From Pseudarthrobacter sp. NIBRBAC000502770 (lineage in GTDB: Bacteria; Actinomycetota; Actinomycetes; Actinomycetales; Micrococcaceae), in contig NZ_CP041198.1 of NCBI RefSeq assembly GCF_006517815.1, positions 2,604,001 through 2,668,000 on the forward strand: a stretch of DNA of 64,000 nt. The letters run 5' to 3'. Positions within the stretch are counted from its first letter, which is position 1; every line of letters begins with the position of its first letter. This document shows positions 61,737-64,000 of this stretch, in pieces. A program made the translations under genes and the position numbers. The notes under the pieces were generated by a model that worked only from the letters and a program-made list of their open reading frames with translations, was not told where the DNA came from and searched no databases.

Positions 61737-62390
61737 TCACCGTCCCAGCCGCCGCAACAGCACCTCGAACTTGGTGTGGTATTCGTCCTGGAGCCGGATC
61801 TCGCCGTCGGCCTCTGCCCCGCGAAGGACCGCAATGAGGTCCGCGTCCGGCTCACTGAACCACTTGCCAATGGTGACCCCATGGCGCGGGACGAACGTGC
61901 GCTCGATGGTGTCGCCGGCCTGGATGCTGCCGGTGCGGAGGACACGCAGGTATGTTCCCACCCGTCCTTCGTCGGTGAAGCGCTTCACCCACTGGGGTTC
62001 CTTCATCCGCCGCTGGAAAGTGGCGCAGGGCGTGCGTGGAGACGTCACCTCAAGTTCGACGCCGGCGCCCACCGTCCAGCGCTCCCCGATGACCGCGTGG
62101 GTGGCCTCGATGCCGGAGATCCGCAGGTTCTCGCCGAAGAAGCCCGCGGGCAGCTCCCGCCCCAGGGCGTCGGCCCAGTAGTCGGCGTCGGCCTGTGAGT
62201 AGGCGTAGACGGCCTGGTCCTCCCCGCCGTGGTGGGCCCTGTTGGCCTGGATATCGCCGCGCAGCCCCAGCTTGTGTACCTTGACCGGACCATTTACCGG
62301 GCGCTTGTCGATGGCCGTGACGCCCACGCTGCCCCCATCCCGCAGGAGCTGGTGGACGCGGCAGACGGCAAGGACAGAACCGGATTCCAT
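61737..62390 (-). CDS. MOSC-domain protein (YiiM-like)
   Basis: A 217-residue stand-alone MOSC domain protein. The conserved Cys lies in TSPRTPCATFQRRM; LRGDIQANRAHHGGEDQAVYAY is the family core. MOSC proteins bind the molybdenum cofactor and some reduce N-hydroxylated compounds. With a Mo enzyme (NarGHI) in the window this is of interest, but the genes are 8 kb apart. Confidence 0.88.
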   Translation of the reverse strand: MESGSVLAVCRVHQLLRDGGSVGVTAIDKRPVNGPVKVHKLGLRGDIQANRAHHGGEDQAVYAYSQADADYWADALGRELPAGFFGENLRISGIEATHAVIGERWTVGAGVELEVTSPRTPCATFQRRMKEPQWVKRFTDEGRVGTYLRVLRTGSIQAGDTIERTFVPRHGVTIGKWFSEPDADLIAVLRGAEADGEIRLQDEYHTKFEVLLRRLGR

Positions 62391-62569
62391 GGGACCAGTC
62401 TAGGGATTTCCAGCACAGGGCCCCACGCGCCGGCAATGGGCAGGTCTCCCCCGCAGCCGCGGGTAATTCCGCTCGCAGGCTGTTCCTGCAGGGACTACGC
62501 TGATTCGAGACTTGCATTTGGGGGTGCAGTGCTGCGCCCAAACCGTGCGACCAATTGAGGGGGGACGCC

Positions 62570-63175
62570 GTGGACTCGGACCAGAAAGGCCCAAACGAGG
62601 AACCGGAAAACGGGCCGGCGGGCAACGGCAGCAGTGACACCGGCAGCACCGCCAAGCCACCGCCCTGGCAGGTACCCAAGCCGGACCTGCGTCCCGAACT
62701 CCTCAACGAACCCGTCACCCCCGTGGATCCGTTCGCGCGCGAGCGGGAGAAGCAGCTCAACCAGGCGGCAGCGCGCAAGAAGCGCTCCCAGCGGCGCACC
62801 GTGGTGGTGGGCCTGGGCGTGACCGCTCTGCTGGCCGGCACCATCACGGCGGTGGTTGCCAGCAACGAAGACGACCCCGACTACGCCCAGGTCTGCTTCA
62901 ACGAAGAAACCGGCGAGCGCGTGGCGGACAACAGCTGTGACAGTTCCGCAGGCCGCGGTGGCGGCCTTTACGCCTGGTACTTCTACTCCCGCGGGGCCAG
63001 CGTTCCGGCAATCGGCCAGAACAGGTCCACCTCACCCGGCTACTCCCGTACCATCCCCAGCGGCGCCAAGGCGTCCACGGGCTACAGCAGCAAGGGCGGC
63101 ACGGTCAGCCGCGGCGGGTTCGGTTCAAGCGCGAAGAGCGGCACAAGCGGCGGTGGAAAGGTCTCGGGGGGCTGA
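62570..63175 (+). CDS. single-span protein with Gly/Ser-rich tail, YgiB-like position
   Basis: A protein of about 201 residues. A polar, Pro/Glu-rich N-terminal region (1-75) is followed by one membrane span (about 77-97). The extracytoplasmic part has two Cys, in QVCFNE and DNSCDSS, and a Gly/Ser/Tyr-rich tail. The GTG at 62570 has GAGGGGGGAC upstream. It lies directly before a glutathionylspermidine-synthase-like gene. In proteobacteria YgiB precedes YgiC in the same way; sequence similarity to YgiB is weak at best. Confidence 0.75.
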   Translation: MDSDQKGPNEEPENGPAGNGSSDTGSTAKPPPWQVPKPDLRPELLNEPVTPVDPFAREREKQLNQAAARKKRSQRRTVVVGLGVTALLAGTITAVVASNEDDPDYAQVCFNEETGERVADNSCDSSAGRGGGLYAWYFYSRGASVPAIGQNRSTSPGYSRTIPSGAKASTGYSSKGGTVSRGGFGSSAKSGTSGGGKVSGG

Positions 63176-63176
63176 T

Positions 63177-64000
63177 GTGAAGAGGCTGGCAAGCGAGCCC
63201 CGGCAGGGCTGGAAGCAGAAGATCGAAGAGCAGGGCCTGGTCTTTTCCTCCACCACCATGGATGACGGGCGCCGGATTGAATACTGGAACGAGTCGGCCT
63301 ACTACGAGTTCACCATGGACGAGGTGGAAACCCTGGAGCTCGCCGCCGAGGAAATGCACCGGATGTGCCTGGAGGCCGCCAAGTTCCTTGCCACCGGGGC
63401 CATGGGCAGCATAGGCATCGGCCCGCAGGCCCTGGAACTGGCCGCCGAATCCCTGCAGGCCGGCGACGTGGACGTCTACGGCCGGTTCGACTTCATCTAC
63501 GACGGCCAGGGCGGCCCGGCCAAGATGCTCGAATACAACGCGGACACGCCCACAGGCCTGATCGAAGCCGCCGTGGCCCAATGGTTCTGGCTGCAGGATG
63601 TCCATCCGGAGAAGGATCAATGGAACGGCATCCATGAAGCCCTGATCCGGCAGTGGAAGAAATTCCAGTACCGCACCGGGATGAGCACCCTGCACGTTGC
63701 CCATTCCGAGGTGGAGGAGTCCGGCGAGGACTGGATGACCGCCGCCTACATGCGCGACGTTGCCAGCCAGGCCGGGTGGACCACCATCGGCATCAATATG
63801 TCCGATATTGGATGGGACCCCAACCTGAACCGGTTCGTGGACCTGGACAACTTCATGATCAGCACCATCTTCAAGCTGTACCCCTGGGAGCTGATGATGA
63901 AGGAGGAGTTCGGCCCCCGGCTGCTGGAGCGCGCCCACAACCCGCGGTGGGTGGAACCGGCCTGGAAGATGCTGCTCTCCAACAAGGCCCTGCTCGCGGC
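63177..64000 (+). CDS. glutathionylspermidine-synthase-like ATP-grasp protein (5' part)
   Basis: An open frame from a GTG at 63177 runs to the window end (274 residues seen). It shows family segments such as RRIEYWNESAYYEFTMDEVE, GRFDFIYDGQ, MLEYNADTPTGLIEAA and TIGINMSDIGWD. This is the YgiC/YjfC/GSP synthase pre-ATP-grasp fold; the ATP-grasp C-terminus lies outside. The GTG is one base beyond the stop of the preceding gene, implying coupling. In an organism expected to make mycothiol the acceptor is unlikely to be glutathione. Confidence 0.87.
   Translation, partial: MKRLASEPRQGWKQKIEEQGLVFSSTTMDDGRRIEYWNESAYYEFTMDEVETLELAAEEMHRMCLEAAKFLATGAMGSIGIGPQALELAAESLQAGDVDVYGRFDFIYDGQGGPAKMLEYNADTPTGLIEAAVAQWFWLQDVHPEKDQWNGIHEALIRQWKKFQYRTGMSTLHVAHSEVEESGEDWMTAAYMRDVASQAGWTTIGINMSDIGWDPNLNRFVDLDNFMISTIFKLYPWELMMKEEFGPRLLERAHNPRWVEPAWKMLLSNKALLA

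Overview
This is a 64 kb stretch of a high-GC Gram-positive chromosome. The organism is most likely a member of the Micrococcaceae (Arthrobacter or Pseudarthrobacter type). Supporting signs are the GC-rich third codon positions, frequent GTG and TTG starts, a mycothiol synthase (mshD), an orphan GlnR nitrogen regulator next to it, a ppk-mutT1 pair, an actinobacterial NusG with a long acidic N-terminus, and the tRNA-Trp/secE/nusG/rplK/rplA order. Species cannot be fixed from the window alone. No integrase, transposase, phage module or CRISPR array was seen, so this reads as core chromosome with small accessory inserts.

Layout. 0.1-1.9 kb: thiolase and a YbaK-type deacylase. 1.9-8.5 kb (minus strand): the ribosomal and transcription block tRNA-Trp, secE, nusG, rplK, rplA, then two paralogous tandem-GNAT genes (one frameshifted), then rplJ and rplL with their own promoter and leader. 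8.7-10 kb: an aminotransferase. 9.96-10.4 kb: mirrored arrays of 32-bp repeats. 10.4-14.7 kb: an envelope-stress (Psp/Lia-like) divergon with a LuxR-type response regulator, a PspC-fused histidine kinase and three small or large PspC/LiaI-like membrane proteins. 14.8-16.6 kb: pfkA and a GNAT. 16.6-22 kb (minus strand): a run with an MFS exporter, an ankyrin protein, YgfZ, a flavodoxin-like oxidoreductase, nitrobindin, a 37-residue membrane peptide and a membrane protein. 22.3-29 kb (plus strand): glnR, mshD, ppk, mutT1, thyA, folA and a small membrane protein. 29.2-31.2 kb: an orphan WXG100 protein cassette. 31.3-39.5 kb: asd, a winged-helix protein, murB, an MFS carrier, two MaoC hydratases, an ArsR repressor and a SulP transporter. 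39.7-46.9 kb: a CitE-like lyase, an aldo/keto reductase, a GH13 glucosidase with a divergent ROK regulator, a frameshifted Na+/H+ antiporter and an SDR. 47-55.2 kb: a complete respiratory nitrate reductase operon narGHJI plus narK. 55.1-64 kb: a RibD-like reductase, a TetR/SnoaL/NmrA module, a second YidC, tRNA-Met, tRNA-Thr, a DEAD-box helicase, a MOSC protein, and a YgiB/YgiC-like pair cut by the window end.

How the genes may work together. Nitrogen and nitrosative themes recur: GlnR, narGHJI-narK, nitrobindin and the Fe-S repair factor YgfZ. Envelope homeostasis is represented by the PspC divergon, a second YidC, SecE and murB. The most unusual items are the in-register mirrored 32-bp repeat arrays, the PspC-kinase divergon, the orphan WXG100 cassette, the gammaproteobacterial-type asd, two genes broken at G/C homopolymers, and a glutathionylspermidine-synthase-like gene in an organism expected to make mycothiol rather than glutathione.
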